Shown here one piece after another: positions 17,050-29,216 of a stretch of DNA of 64,000 nt (positions within the stretch are counted from its first letter, which is position 1; every line of letters starts with the position of its first letter). This DNA comes from Nonomuraea harbinensis (GTDB lineage: Bacteria; Actinomycetota; Actinomycetes; Streptosporangiales; Streptosporangiaceae). The stretch lies in NCBI RefSeq assembly GCF_019396385.1, contig NZ_JAHKRN010000006.1, forward strand, positions 186,001 through 250,000, read 5' to 3'. The translations under genes were made by a program, and so were the position numbers. The notes beneath the pieces are model-generated. The model was not told the DNA's origin, did no database searches, and worked only from the letters and a program-made list of their open reading frames with translations.

Positions 17050-17550
17050 GTGGCCGACTCTCGCGATGAGAACGTCACATGGCTGACGCAGGAGGCGTAC
17101 GACCGCCTGAAGGCCGAGTACGAATATCTCTCGGGGCCCGGGCGCGTCGATATCGCCAAGAAGATCGAGGCCGCCCGGGAAGAGGGCGACCTGCGCGAGA
17201 ACGGCGGCTACCACGCCGCCAAGGACGAGCAGGGCAAGATGGAAGCGCGGATCTTCCATCTGCGCCAGATCCTCGACAACGCGCGCGCCGGCAAGCCGCC
17301 CGCGGCCGACGGCATAGTCGAGCCGGGCATGACCGTGACCATCCGGTTCGTCGGCGACGACGACGAGGTCACCTTCCTGCTCGCCTCGCGTGAGGAGAGC
17401 GGCGCGCCGATCGACGTCTACTCCCCCAAGTCACCGCTCGGCGCCGCGATCAACGGCAAGAGGATCGGTGACAAGGCGACCTACAGCCTGCCCAACGGCC
17501 GCCAGAACACCGTCGAGATCCTCGAGGCCGTGCCCTACATCGGCAACTGA
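17050..17550 (+). CDS. greA: transcription elongation factor GreA
   Basis: 166 residues from GTG, with AAGGAG 6 bases upstream. N-terminal coiled-coil hairpin carries the acidic tip (EEGDLRENGGYHAAKDEQG) that reaches into the RNA polymerase secondary channel to stimulate transcript cleavage. The C-terminal FKBP-like domain ends with SPLGAAINGKRIGD and an unusual short tail. Its stop overlaps the next start (TGATG), coupling it to the NlpC/P60 gene. Confidence 0.96.
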   Translation: MADSRDENVTWLTQEAYDRLKAEYEYLSGPGRVDIAKKIEAAREEGDLRENGGYHAAKDEQGKMEARIFHLRQILDNARAGKPPAADGIVEPGMTVTIRFVGDDDEVTFLLASREESGAPIDVYSPKSPLGAAINGKRIGDKATYSLPNGRQNTVEILEAVPYIGN

Positions 17551-18809
17551 TGCACCCCGAACGGCACCGCCGGGCCCACCCAGGCCCGGCGGATCTCACG
17601 CGCGGTGGCTCCGGCATCCGTCAGGACCTCGGCTTCCTGCTGAGGTCCCGCAGACGCCGTGACCACCGCCGTCTGATCCCGTTCATCGTGGTGACGCTGG
17701 TCGCGGTGCTCACGGCCGACGTGCTGCTGCTCACGGAGAACCGTGAGGCCGCCGACGAACCGGCCGCCGCCGAGCCCGTACGTGCCCGCCAGACGCCCCA
17801 GCAGAGCCTGATGGCCGACGCCCACACCGTGCGGCCGGTGGCGCCGGTCGGCAAGCTCCACAAGCCGCACGTGTTCGTGGTCACGCGCAAGCCGTTCAGC
17901 CAGAAGCAGTTACAGAAGATCGCCCGCCTGTCCGGGATCCGCGCCATGGAGCTGGCCGACGCGGCCAGCGTCATGCTCGACGGGAAGCGGGTGCAGACGC
18001 TGGCCGTCGAGCCGTCGACCTTCCGCGCCTACACGCCGAAGGTGACGGCCACCTCCGACCCGTTGTGGAACAACGTGGCCGCGGGTGACGTCGCGGTCTC
18101 GTTCGTGCTCGGCAACGACGGCGGCCTCAGCCTGCACCGCAAGATCAACGGCCCGTCCGGGCCGCTGCGCATCGGCGCCTACGCCACCACCGGCTTCGGC
18201 GCGGTGGACGCGGTCGTGTCCAAGGACACCGGCCGCGAGCTCGGGCTGCCCCGCGACAACGCGCTGATCATCAGCGCGCCCAAGGCCGACTCGGCGAGGC
18301 TCCGCGACCGGGTGCTCAAGCTGCTGCCCAAGGGCACCCAGGCGGCCCTGGTCAACCCCGTGCGGCCGCAGCCGCAGGTCAAGGCCCGCGACTGGCCCAC
18401 CGGGGCGTTCATGACCGGAGACCAGCTCACCGTGGCGCTGCGGGCCGCCGCCTCCAAGCTGGGCAGGCCGTACGTGTGGGGCGCCGAAGGGCCTGACAGC
18501 TTCGACTGCTCCGGGCTCGTGCAGTGGGCCTTCGCCCAGGCCGGCATCAGGATGCCGCGGGTGACGCACCAGCAGTGGGTCACCGGCCCGCAGGTGCCGC
18601 TCTCGCAGGCGCACCCGGGCGACCTGCTGTTCTGGCGGCACGACCCGACCAATCCCGGCTACATCTCCCACGTGGCGATCTACTGGGGCGACGGCAAGAT
18701 GCTGCACGCCCCGCGCACCGGCGACGTGGTGAAGATCGTCCCGGTCAGCACCCGCAACCTGGCCGGGGTCGTCCGCGTCAGCCCGCAGGCCGCGGCGAAG
18801 GTCCGCTGA
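17550..18809 (+). CDS. NlpC/P60 peptidoglycan hydrolase (C40), TTA-containing
   Basis: 419 residues if started at the ATG overlapping the greA stop. Basic N-terminus, signal anchor (LIPFIVVTLVAVLTADVLLL, ~47-66), a ~220-residue extracellular region, then an NlpC/P60 domain at ~293-410 with C320 (FDCSGLVQWAF) and a catalytic His in ISHVAIYWGDG. It cleaves D-Glu/mDAP stem-peptide bonds in the wall. Leu121 is encoded by TTA, rare in such genomes, so translation may depend on the UAA-anticodon tRNA. Confidence 0.88.
   Translation: MHPERHRRAHPGPADLTRGGSGIRQDLGFLLRSRRRRDHRRLIPFIVVTLVAVLTADVLLLTENREAADEPAAAEPVRARQTPQQSLMADAHTVRPVAPVGKLHKPHVFVVTRKPFSQKQLQKIARLSGIRAMELADAASVMLDGKRVQTLAVEPSTFRAYTPKVTATSDPLWNNVAAGDVAVSFVLGNDGGLSLHRKINGPSGPLRIGAYATTGFGAVDAVVSKDTGRELGLPRDNALIISAPKADSARLRDRVLKLLPKGTQAALVNPVRPQPQVKARDWPTGAFMTGDQLTVALRAAASKLGRPYVWGAEGPDSFDCSGLVQWAFAQAGIRMPRVTHQQWVTGPQVPLSQAHPGDLLFWRHDPTNPGYISHVAIYWGDGKMLHAPRTGDVVKIVPVSTRNLAGVVRVSPQAAAKVR
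17910..17912 (+). other. in-frame TTA leucine codon
   Basis: Codon 121 of the NlpC/P60 hydrolase reads TTA, in the context QKQLQK. In streptomycetes TTA codons are rare and tie genes to the developmentally regulated tRNA-Leu(UAA), bldA. A partial scan of the other genes for TTA found no second example. Confidence 0.85.
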
Positions 18810-18844
18810 CCCGTCCCCGGAGGACCGTGTGAGAGCCTGAACTC

Positions 18845-20797
<1,953 letters not shown>

Positions 20798-20806
20798 GGG
20801 CGGGTC

Positions 20807-22945
20807 TCAGTCGAAACGCGGGCCGCCGTCGCCGTCGCCGTCGGTGGCGGCCGTCGGCTCGGGGACGGACTCCTCGACGGACGGCGGCCCGAAGTCCTGG
20901 TCGAACGTTTCTGACCGGCGGGCGTCGTCCTCAGGTTCCAGGTCGGCGGGCGGCTCCTCGTCCGTGAACGGCGGCTGGGTCGGCTCGGCCGTGGGCCCCT
21001 CGTCCCACTGCTCCGGCTCGCGGGACCGCGTGTCGTCGCGCCAGCCGCGATCCTGGTCGCGCGGCTGGTCGTAGCCGCGCGCGTGGCCCACGCCCTGCGG
21101 CTCGGGGAACTGCTCGACCGGCTCGCCGTCCATGGCCTCGGCCATGAACGCCCGCCACACCTGGGCGGGCAGCTGGCCGCCGAACTGGACCCCGTAGCCG
21201 GGGATGTCCACGGTCTCGTTGTCGTCGCGGAACATGTTGACGGCGGTCGCGAGCTGCGGCGTGAACCCGTTGAACCACACGGCCTTGGAGTCGTCGGTGG
21301 TGCCCGTCTTCCCCGCCACGGGACGGTCGTAGAGGCGGGCGGCGGTGCCGGTGCCGTACTCGACGACCTGCCGCATGGCGTAGACGGCGTCGGCGGCGGC
21401 CCCCTTGCCGATCGCCTGGGAGGCGGCGGGCTTGACGACGTCCTTCACCCCGTCGGCGTCGGTGACCGACTTGATCACGTGGGTCTCCATGTGGACGCCG
21501 GCGTTGGCGAGGGTCCCGAAACCGGCGGCGTTCTGCACGGCGCTGACCGAGGCCACGCCGAGCGGGAACGAGGCGGCGTCCACGTGCTGTTCGAGCTGCT
21601 CGGCCGGGATGCCCATGGCCTCGGCGGTGGCGGCCACCTTGCGCGGCCCGACCTTCTGGGCCAGGTCCACGAACGCGGTGTTGACCGAGTTGCGGATGGC
21701 GCTCACCAGGTCGATCTGGCCGTAGGAGCGGCCGCCGTCGTTGGGGATGGGATGGTCCGGATCGGCCGCCACGCGCATCGGCGAGTTGCCGTCGACCCTG
21801 GTCGACAGGCTCAGCCCGTTGTCCAGCGCCGCCGCCAGCGTGTAGGGCTTGAAGGTGGACCCGGCCATGACCTTGGCCGAGAACGCGTTGTCGTACTGGG
21901 ACTTGTCGGGGTTGCCGCCGTAGAAGGCGACCACCTCGCCCGTGTCGGGGGCGACGGCCGCCAGCCCGGTGCGCACCTTCTTCGGCGTGGCCTGCGGCAG
22001 CGTGCCCTTCACCGCCCGCTCGGCCGCCTCCATGAGCTTCTTGTCGAACGTGGTGACGATCTTCAGCCCGCCGCCGTTGATGTCCTCGTCGCTGTAGCCG
22101 CGCCGGTTGAGCTCGTCGGTGACCTGCTGGAGCATGTACTGAGCCTGGCCCTTGAGCTGGAACGGCTTCTTCGGCTCCTTGAGCTCGGGGAAGCGCTGCG
22201 CGGCCGCCTCGTCGGCGCCGAGCGCGCCGGTCTCGGTCATGGCCCTGATCACCGACTGCCAGCGGGCCTTCGCCGCGTCGAGGTCGGCGCCCTCCGGGTC
22301 GGCGAACCGGGACGGCTGCTGGATCACCGAGGCCAGGTAGGCGCCCTGGGCCACGTCGAGATCGTCGACGCCCTTGCCGAAGTAGGCCTGGGCGGCTGCC
22401 TGCACGCCGTTGGCGCCCCGGCCGAAGTAGATCGTGTTGAGGTACTGCTCCAGCACCCAGTCCTTGGACTGGGACTGGTCGACCTTGATCGAGATCATGA
22501 TCTCTTTGGCCTTGCGGACCACCGAGCGTTCCTGGCTCAGGCCGCTGTAGTAGTTGCGCACGAGCTGCTGGGTGATGGTGGAGCCGCCCTGGAGCTGCTG
22601 CCCGGTGACGGTGGACCACAGGGCTCGCGCGGTGCCCTTGACCGAGACGCCGCTGTCTTCGTAGAAGGAGCGGTTCTCGGCGGCGATGACGGCGTCGCGC
22701 ACGTGCCGGGGCACCTTGGCCAGCTCGACGTTCCTGCGGTCGATGCCCTGCCGGGCGATGACGGTCTTGCCGTCGCGGTAGTAGATGACCGAACCCTGGG
22801 CCGTCGCGTCCTCCTGCGTGCTGTCGGGGATGGGCGTCAGCGCCCACGCGACGCCGAACAGCGCCGCCAGCACCAGGACCCCCGCCGCGACCACGATCAG
22901 CAGCCAACGGAGCACTCGCCGTTTTCGCATCGCCGTCTTCACCAC
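20807..22945 (-). CDS. bifunctional class A penicillin-binding protein
   Basis: 712 residues from the GTG at 22945, with GGAGG 9 bases upstream. N-terminal anchor (WLLIVVAAGVLVLAALFGVAWAL); GT51 glycosyltransferase domain with the catalytic Glu in AAENRSFYED and GGSTITQQLVRN; transpeptidase domain with SxxK (STFKPYT), SxN (SVNTAF) and KTG (AGKTGTTDD). It polymerises and crosslinks peptidoglycan. The last ~95 residues are an acidic, Pro-rich, low-complexity tail outside the membrane. Shares no operon with the convergent DUF255 gene. Confidence 0.95.
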   Translation of the reverse strand: MVKTAMRKRRVLRWLLIVVAAGVLVLAALFGVAWALTPIPDSTQEDATAQGSVIYYRDGKTVIARQGIDRRNVELAKVPRHVRDAVIAAENRSFYEDSGVSVKGTARALWSTVTGQQLQGGSTITQQLVRNYYSGLSQERSVVRKAKEIMISIKVDQSQSKDWVLEQYLNTIYFGRGANGVQAAAQAYFGKGVDDLDVAQGAYLASVIQQPSRFADPEGADLDAAKARWQSVIRAMTETGALGADEAAAQRFPELKEPKKPFQLKGQAQYMLQQVTDELNRRGYSDEDINGGGLKIVTTFDKKLMEAAERAVKGTLPQATPKKVRTGLAAVAPDTGEVVAFYGGNPDKSQYDNAFSAKVMAGSTFKPYTLAAALDNGLSLSTRVDGNSPMRVAADPDHPIPNDGGRSYGQIDLVSAIRNSVNTAFVDLAQKVGPRKVAATAEAMGIPAEQLEQHVDAASFPLGVASVSAVQNAAGFGTLANAGVHMETHVIKSVTDADGVKDVVKPAASQAIGKGAAADAVYAMRQVVEYGTGTAARLYDRPVAGKTGTTDDSKAVWFNGFTPQLATAVNMFRDDNETVDIPGYGVQFGGQLPAQVWRAFMAEAMDGEPVEQFPEPQGVGHARGYDQPRDQDRGWRDDTRSREPEQWDEGPTAEPTQPPFTDEEPPADLEPEDDARRSETFDQDFGPPSVEESVPEPTAATDGDGDGGPRFD

Positions 22946-23031
22946 CCGGTCACGCCTCCCCGACCCCCCGTCATCTGGGCGAACGTCAAGGGTAAGCGCT
23001 CGATAACGGTGCCTCGTCCCTTCGGGTGATG

Positions 23032-24730
<1,699 letters not shown>

Positions 24731-24814
24731 ACCGGGTTCCCGTGAGCGGGTGGCGATCAGAGGTTGACCGAGCGTACTCTTCTGATCACTGATCGGAAGG
24801 GGGCGCTCCCGCTC

Positions 24815-26254
24815 ATGGGGTCGATGACACAGCGGGCCGCCGCGCTGCTGGCCACGCTGAGCCTGCTGGCGTGCGGCGCGACGGACCGGCCGTCCGAAGG
24901 GGCGACCGGTGCCGACTCGGGCTCCCCGCGGACCGCCGCGCCGGCCGGGCCGACGCGGGGCGCGCCCGGCATCGGCGACCCCGACTTCCCGCTCGACGGC
25001 AACGGCGGCTATGACGTCGCCCACTACGCGCTGAAGATCGGCTACGTGCCGGAGAGCAAACACCTCGACGGCGAGGCGACGGTCCGGGCGACGGCCACCC
25101 AGTCGCTGTCGCGCTTCAACCTCGACCTGCGCGGGTTCGAGGTGAGCGGGGTGTCCGTCGACGGCGCCGCCGCCACGTTCTCCCGCGAGGGCGACGAGCT
25201 GTCCGTCACTCCCGCCCGGCCGCTGGCGCGCGGGGCCGCCTTCGCGGTGAAGGTGACCTACTCCGGGGTGCCGCAGCCGGTGCGCGGCTCGTCCAACCTC
25301 GGCTCCTACGGGTTCATCCCGACCGGGGACGGCGCGTTCGTCGCGTGCGAGCCCAACGGCGCCAGGACCTGGTTCCCGGCCAACGACCACCCGGCCGACA
25401 AGGCCACCTTCGACTTCGAGATCACGGTGCCCGCCGGGGTGACCGTGCTGGCCAACGGCGAGCTGGTGAGCCGCGAGCCGGCCGCCGGCGGCGGCACCAC
25501 GTTCACCTGGCGCGAGTCCCACCCGATGGTCACCTACCTGGCCACGGCCACCATGGGCGAGTTCCAGCTCCGCGAGGGCAGAACCCCGGGCGGCATCCGC
25601 AACCTGGCGGCGGTCGACCCGCGCTTCGCCGGCGAGCTCGGCGACCTCTACACGAGGTCGGGCCAGATCACCGACCACTGGGTGACGGTCTTCGGCCCCT
25701 ACCCGTTCTCGTCCACCGGCGGCGTGGTCGACGACTTCTCGGCGGGCTACGCGCTGGAGAACCAGACCAAGCCCATGTACGGCGGTTTCAGGCCCGACCA
25801 GTCGATCATCGCGCACGAGCTGGCCCACCAGTGGTTCGGCAACAGCCTCAGCATCGAGCGCTGGGAGGACCTCTGGCTCAACGAGGGGTTCGCCACCTAC
25901 GCCGAGTGGCTGTGGACCGAGCACACCGGCGGCGACACGGCCGACGAGCGCTTCCGGGCCGGCCACGACCGGCCGGCGGGCGACCCGATCTGGTCCTACC
26001 CGCCGGGCGACGCCCGGCCCGACGACCTGTTCAACGAGTCCGTCTACCTCCGTGGCGCGATGACGCTGCACGCCCTGCGCGAGAAGATCGGCGACGACAC
26101 GTTCTTCCGGCTGCTCAAGACCTGGACGGCGGAGCACGAGCACGGCAGCGTGACGACGGAGGAGTTCACGGCGCTGGCCGAGCGGCTGTCCGGCAAGCAG
26201 CTCGACTCCCTTTTCGACGCCTGGCTCTTCCAGCCCCGCCGCCCGGCGGCCTGA
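24815..26254 (+). CDS. M1-family metallopeptidase, lipoprotein
   Basis: 479 residues from ATG at 24815 (GGAAGGGGG lies ~11 bases upstream); 24824 is an alternative and the frame opens at 24764. Signal peptide with lipobox LLACG, so it is probably anchored to the outer face of the membrane. Aminopeptidase N-like beta domain, then the catalytic domain with H334-E-L-A-H338 (HELAHQWFGN) and the third zinc ligand E357 (NEGFATY). The M1 exopeptidase GxMEN-like segment reads YALENQT. It hydrolyses extracellular peptides. Confidence 0.9.
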   Translation: MGSMTQRAAALLATLSLLACGATDRPSEGATGADSGSPRTAAPAGPTRGAPGIGDPDFPLDGNGGYDVAHYALKIGYVPESKHLDGEATVRATATQSLSRFNLDLRGFEVSGVSVDGAAATFSREGDELSVTPARPLARGAAFAVKVTYSGVPQPVRGSSNLGSYGFIPTGDGAFVACEPNGARTWFPANDHPADKATFDFEITVPAGVTVLANGELVSREPAAGGGTTFTWRESHPMVTYLATATMGEFQLREGRTPGGIRNLAAVDPRFAGELGDLYTRSGQITDHWVTVFGPYPFSSTGGVVDDFSAGYALENQTKPMYGGFRPDQSIIAHELAHQWFGNSLSIERWEDLWLNEGFATYAEWLWTEHTGGDTADERFRAGHDRPAGDPIWSYPPGDARPDDLFNESVYLRGAMTLHALREKIGDDTFFRLLKTWTAEHEHGSVTTEEFTALAERLSGKQLDSLFDAWLFQPRRPAA

Positions 26255-26377
26255 CCACTCGCCGGGCTTGCCCGCGTCCCGCAGCTCGTGAATCGGTGCC
26301 GTCGGTGTTCTCGCTCACCGCGCAGGCCGCGCTCGCGGTGCCGATCAGCGTCGGCACGGCGACCGCCGCCGCCGCGC

Positions 26378-26896
26378 TCAGCACCAGCCGACGGCCCTCA
26401 TGACGGCCGCGGCCGCGCTGGTCACCGAGCGCTCTCCCGCGTCCACCACCACGTCCTCGACCCGGGCCGCCACGAGGATGTCATCGAGCGCGCCGGAGCG
26501 GTCGAGATGCCAGCGCAACCCCGCCTCGTCACCCTCGTGGCGTCGCGCGAGGCGCTGGCGGACGACGGGGATCGGGACCCGCAACCGGCACACCGTGAGG
26601 TTTACGCCGACGGCCTCCTGGTGGCGCCGGCGCTCGTCCCGTGACTCGACGACACCGGCCAGCACGAGCCGTCGCGCTCCGGCCTCCAGGTGGTTGCGCG
26701 CGACGTCGCGCAGGTTGCGCAGGGTGAGTTCGAGATTGAACGGGTCGTCCGCCGGGGCGGGCCAGGACCGGCGGAGCCAGTCGAGGTCGATGACCGCGTG
26801 CGGGATCCCGGCGGCGGCGAGGAGATCACCGGCCGCGTCCGCGACCGACGTCTTGCCGGCCCCCACGGTCCCGGTGATCAGCAGAGCGGCGGGCAT
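26378..26896 (-). CDS. P-loop nucleoside/aminoglycoside-type kinase-like ATPase
   Basis: 172 residues. N-terminal Walker A LLITGTVGAGKTSVAD, then DLDWLRRSW and an Arg-rich lid-like segment (VVRQRLARRHEGDEAG). This is the architecture of small adenylylsulfate-kinase/gluconate-kinase-like P-loop phosphotransferases. No substrate signature is recognised. It lies downstream of the ROK kinase on the same strand, ~40 bases away. Note that the opposite strand is also open here but is not the gene. Confidence 0.75.
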   Translation of the reverse strand: MPAALLITGTVGAGKTSVADAAGDLLAAAGIPHAVIDLDWLRRSWPAPADDPFNLELTLRNLRDVARNHLEAGARRLVLAGVVESRDERRRHQEAVGVNLTVCRLRVPIPVVRQRLARRHEGDEAGLRWHLDRSGALDDILVAARVEDVVVDAGERSVTSAAAAVMRAVGWC

Positions 26897-26936
26897 CCGA
26901 CCAGGGTGGCAGACGACGGCCGCGAGCGGTAACCGG

Positions 26937-27875
26937 TCAGTACGTGTCGCTCGCGAGGATCAGGGCGGCGGCGCCGATCAGGCCCGCGTCCTGGCCGAGC
27001 GACGCGGGCACCACCCGCAGGCGGCGGGCGAACTCCATCCGGGCGTGCTCCCGCAGCGCCTCCTCCAGCGGGCCGAACAGCGGCTCCCCGGCCTGTGACA
27101 GGCCGCCGCCGATGGTGACCAGGTCCAGGTCGCACAGGTGGGTGGCGGAGGCGATGGCGATCCCGAGCGCCCGGCCCGCCCTGCGCATGGCGGCCACGGC
27201 CACCTCGTCACCCGCCCGCGCGTCCGCCGCCAGCATCCGGGCGGTGACGGCCCGCTCCTCCCGGTAGTCCCCCTGAGCCGCGGGATCGCCCGGGGTCCAG
27301 CCGCGGCCGAGCGCCCAGGCGGTCAGGGCGGGGCCGCGGGCGACCGCTTCCAGGCAGCCGTGGCCGCCGCAGCCGCACGGCGGCCCGCCGTCCGGCTCCA
27401 CCACCACGTGCCCGATGTGCCCAGCGTTGCCGGTGCCGCCGTCGACCAGCCGCCCGCCGAGGACGAGCCCGCCGCCGACACCGGTCGAGACCACCATGCC
27501 CAGCATGTCCGCCACGCCCCGCCCGGCGCCGCGCCAGTGTTCGGCCACCGCCAGGCAGATGGCGTCGTTGTGGACCCGTACCGGAACCCCGGGGAACAGC
27601 CCGGAGAGCCGGGCACGCAACGGGAAGCCCCGCCAGCCGGGGATGTTGAGAGGTGAGACCACGCCGGACGGCCACTCCATCGGCCCGCCGCAGCCGACGC
27701 CCACGCCCGCGACCCCGTCGGAGAGCGGGCCGATCACCTCGCGCAGGGCCCGCCAGAGCGTCTCGGCGTCCGCGTCCTGCGGGGTCGCCGCACGCCTGAT
27801 CTCCACGATCGCGCCCTCGGGGGACACCCGGGCGGCCGCCAGCTTGGTCCCGCCGACGTCGACCGCCAGGATCAC
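26937..27875 (-). CDS. ROK-family sugar kinase
   Basis: 312 residues from GTG. ROK layout: N-terminal ATP phosphate motif LAVDVGGTKLAAARV, HNDAICLAVAEHW with the catalytic Asp, GVGGGLVLGG, and the ROK zinc motif GHIGHVVVEPDG followed by CGCGGHGCLEAVARG (three Cys plus His). It probably phosphorylates glucose or a related hexose; the exact sugar is not readable. Its GTGA start overlaps the stop of the FIST gene, so the two are translationally coupled. Confidence 0.93.
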   Translation of the reverse strand: MILAVDVGGTKLAAARVSPEGAIVEIRRAATPQDADAETLWRALREVIGPLSDGVAGVGVGCGGPMEWPSGVVSPLNIPGWRGFPLRARLSGLFPGVPVRVHNDAICLAVAEHWRGAGRGVADMLGMVVSTGVGGGLVLGGRLVDGGTGNAGHIGHVVVEPDGGPPCGCGGHGCLEAVARGPALTAWALGRGWTPGDPAAQGDYREERAVTARMLAADARAGDEVAVAAMRRAGRALGIAIASATHLCDLDLVTIGGGLSQAGEPLFGPLEEALREHARMEFARRLRVVPASLGQDAGLIGAAALILASDTY

Positions 27876-29080
27876 TCTCCGCCCGCCGAGGAGAACACCA
27901 GGACCGACGCCGTGAACCCGTGCACGTGGTTGTGCCCGCCCACCGGCCCCACCTCGCCGGCCGCGAAGAAGCCCGCCACGCCGATCGGCCCCAACGTGTC
28001 GCGCAGCGCCAGCGGGTCGTGGTCGGCGGTGCCGAACATCGCCGACCCGCGCCCGTTGCACGAGAACAGCAGCGCCCCGTCGACCCGGCCCAGCTCCTGC
28101 CGGTGCGCGTCGAGCATGTCGTACAGGTCCTCGTCGGCGGTGGCCGCGTCGCGCACCTGGAAGCGCACCGTACGGCCGATCTCCACGATGTCGCCGATGG
28201 CCACCGCCTCGCGCTCCGGGTCGATGCCGATCACGCCGCGGATCAGGAAGTCGCCGCGCTCGTGGCGCTCGGCGTACTCGTCCATGGCGAGCCCGATCTG
28301 CAGCCCGGCGGCGACCAGCTCGCGGTCGTCCTCGTCCAGGTCGGTGACGATGTCTTCCAGCCGGGACAGCGCGGGCTGCCCGGCCAGCTCCAGCAGCAGG
28401 TTCTCCTCGGCGCGGGTGACGACCATGTTGGGCCCGATCGGCCGGCAGCCCTGGCTGACCACGGTGGTCACGTTGACGGACCCGCTGATCAGGACGCCGA
28501 TGGCGCCCTCGGTGTACATCTCGCCGTCGGCGAACAGCCGCACGGAGCCGCGCCCCTGCACCCCGTTGGCCAGCCCGCCGACCAGCGGCAGGTCGCCGAG
28601 CACGTCCATGGAGCGCTCGACGAAGGCGTCGGCCGGGAACGAGTACGGGTCGGCCAGCAGGATCGCCACGTGGTCGTCGGGGCTGCGCTCGGGCAGCCCG
28701 ACCACCACGAACCGGTCCTCGGCCGTGAGCGTCTCCAGCGCGAACGTGGTCAGCTCGGCCCCTTCCAGGGTGGCCGCCCAGGCGCTCACGGAGGGCGTCA
28801 GCTCCACCCCGGTGTCGCCGCCGATCACGCCGGTGGCGCTGCAGCCGATCACGTGCGCGTCGGGCGCCATCCGCATCGCGCGCTCGCCCGCTCTGGCCAC
28901 GTCGTCGGGGTCGTCGCCGCACACGAAGAAGCAGACCAGGTCAGCCTGGCCGCTGAGTCGCGACAGGGCCTGGTTCACGGCCCTCTCCGCGGCTCCCACC
29001 AGGTCGGAGTCCACGGCGAGGCCGTCGGCGAAGCGGCTTGTCATCACTGCCACGCGTCTCGCCTCCCTCTGCTGGTCCAA
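27872..29080 (-). CDS. FIST-domain sensory protein
   Basis: 402 residues (the in-frame GTG ten codons in, before AVMTSRF, is an alternative start). FIST_N domain ~40-230 (DLVCFFVCGDDPDD, HVIGCSATGVIGG) and FIST_C ~240-390 (GRVDGALLFSCNGRG, GVAGFFAAGEVGPVGG). FIST proteins are predicted small-ligand, possibly amino-acid, sensors; here the protein stands alone with no kinase or cyclase domain. The gene is coupled to the ROK kinase and divergent from the AAA+/VWA pair. Confidence 0.88.
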   Translation of the reverse strand: MDQQREARRVAVMTSRFADGLAVDSDLVGAAERAVNQALSRLSGQADLVCFFVCGDDPDDVARAGERAMRMAPDAHVIGCSATGVIGGDTGVELTPSVSAWAATLEGAELTTFALETLTAEDRFVVVGLPERSPDDHVAILLADPYSFPADAFVERSMDVLGDLPLVGGLANGVQGRGSVRLFADGEMYTEGAIGVLISGSVNVTTVVSQGCRPIGPNMVVTRAEENLLLELAGQPALSRLEDIVTDLDEDDRELVAAGLQIGLAMDEYAERHERGDFLIRGVIGIDPEREAVAIGDIVEIGRTVRFQVRDAATADEDLYDMLDAHRQELGRVDGALLFSCNGRGSAMFGTADHDPLALRDTLGPIGVAGFFAAGEVGPVGGHNHVHGFTASVLVFSSAGGE

Positions 29081-29216
29081 GTACCCTAGGCCCGATTCTC
29101 CCCACTAACGGACCGAGCACGCATACGAACCGTGACGGAATAGCCGAGATCCTGATATCTCCACCAGATGCGAAACTCCCTGCCGCATCGCGTCCGGGGG
29201 ACGTAGTCTCGATCCC

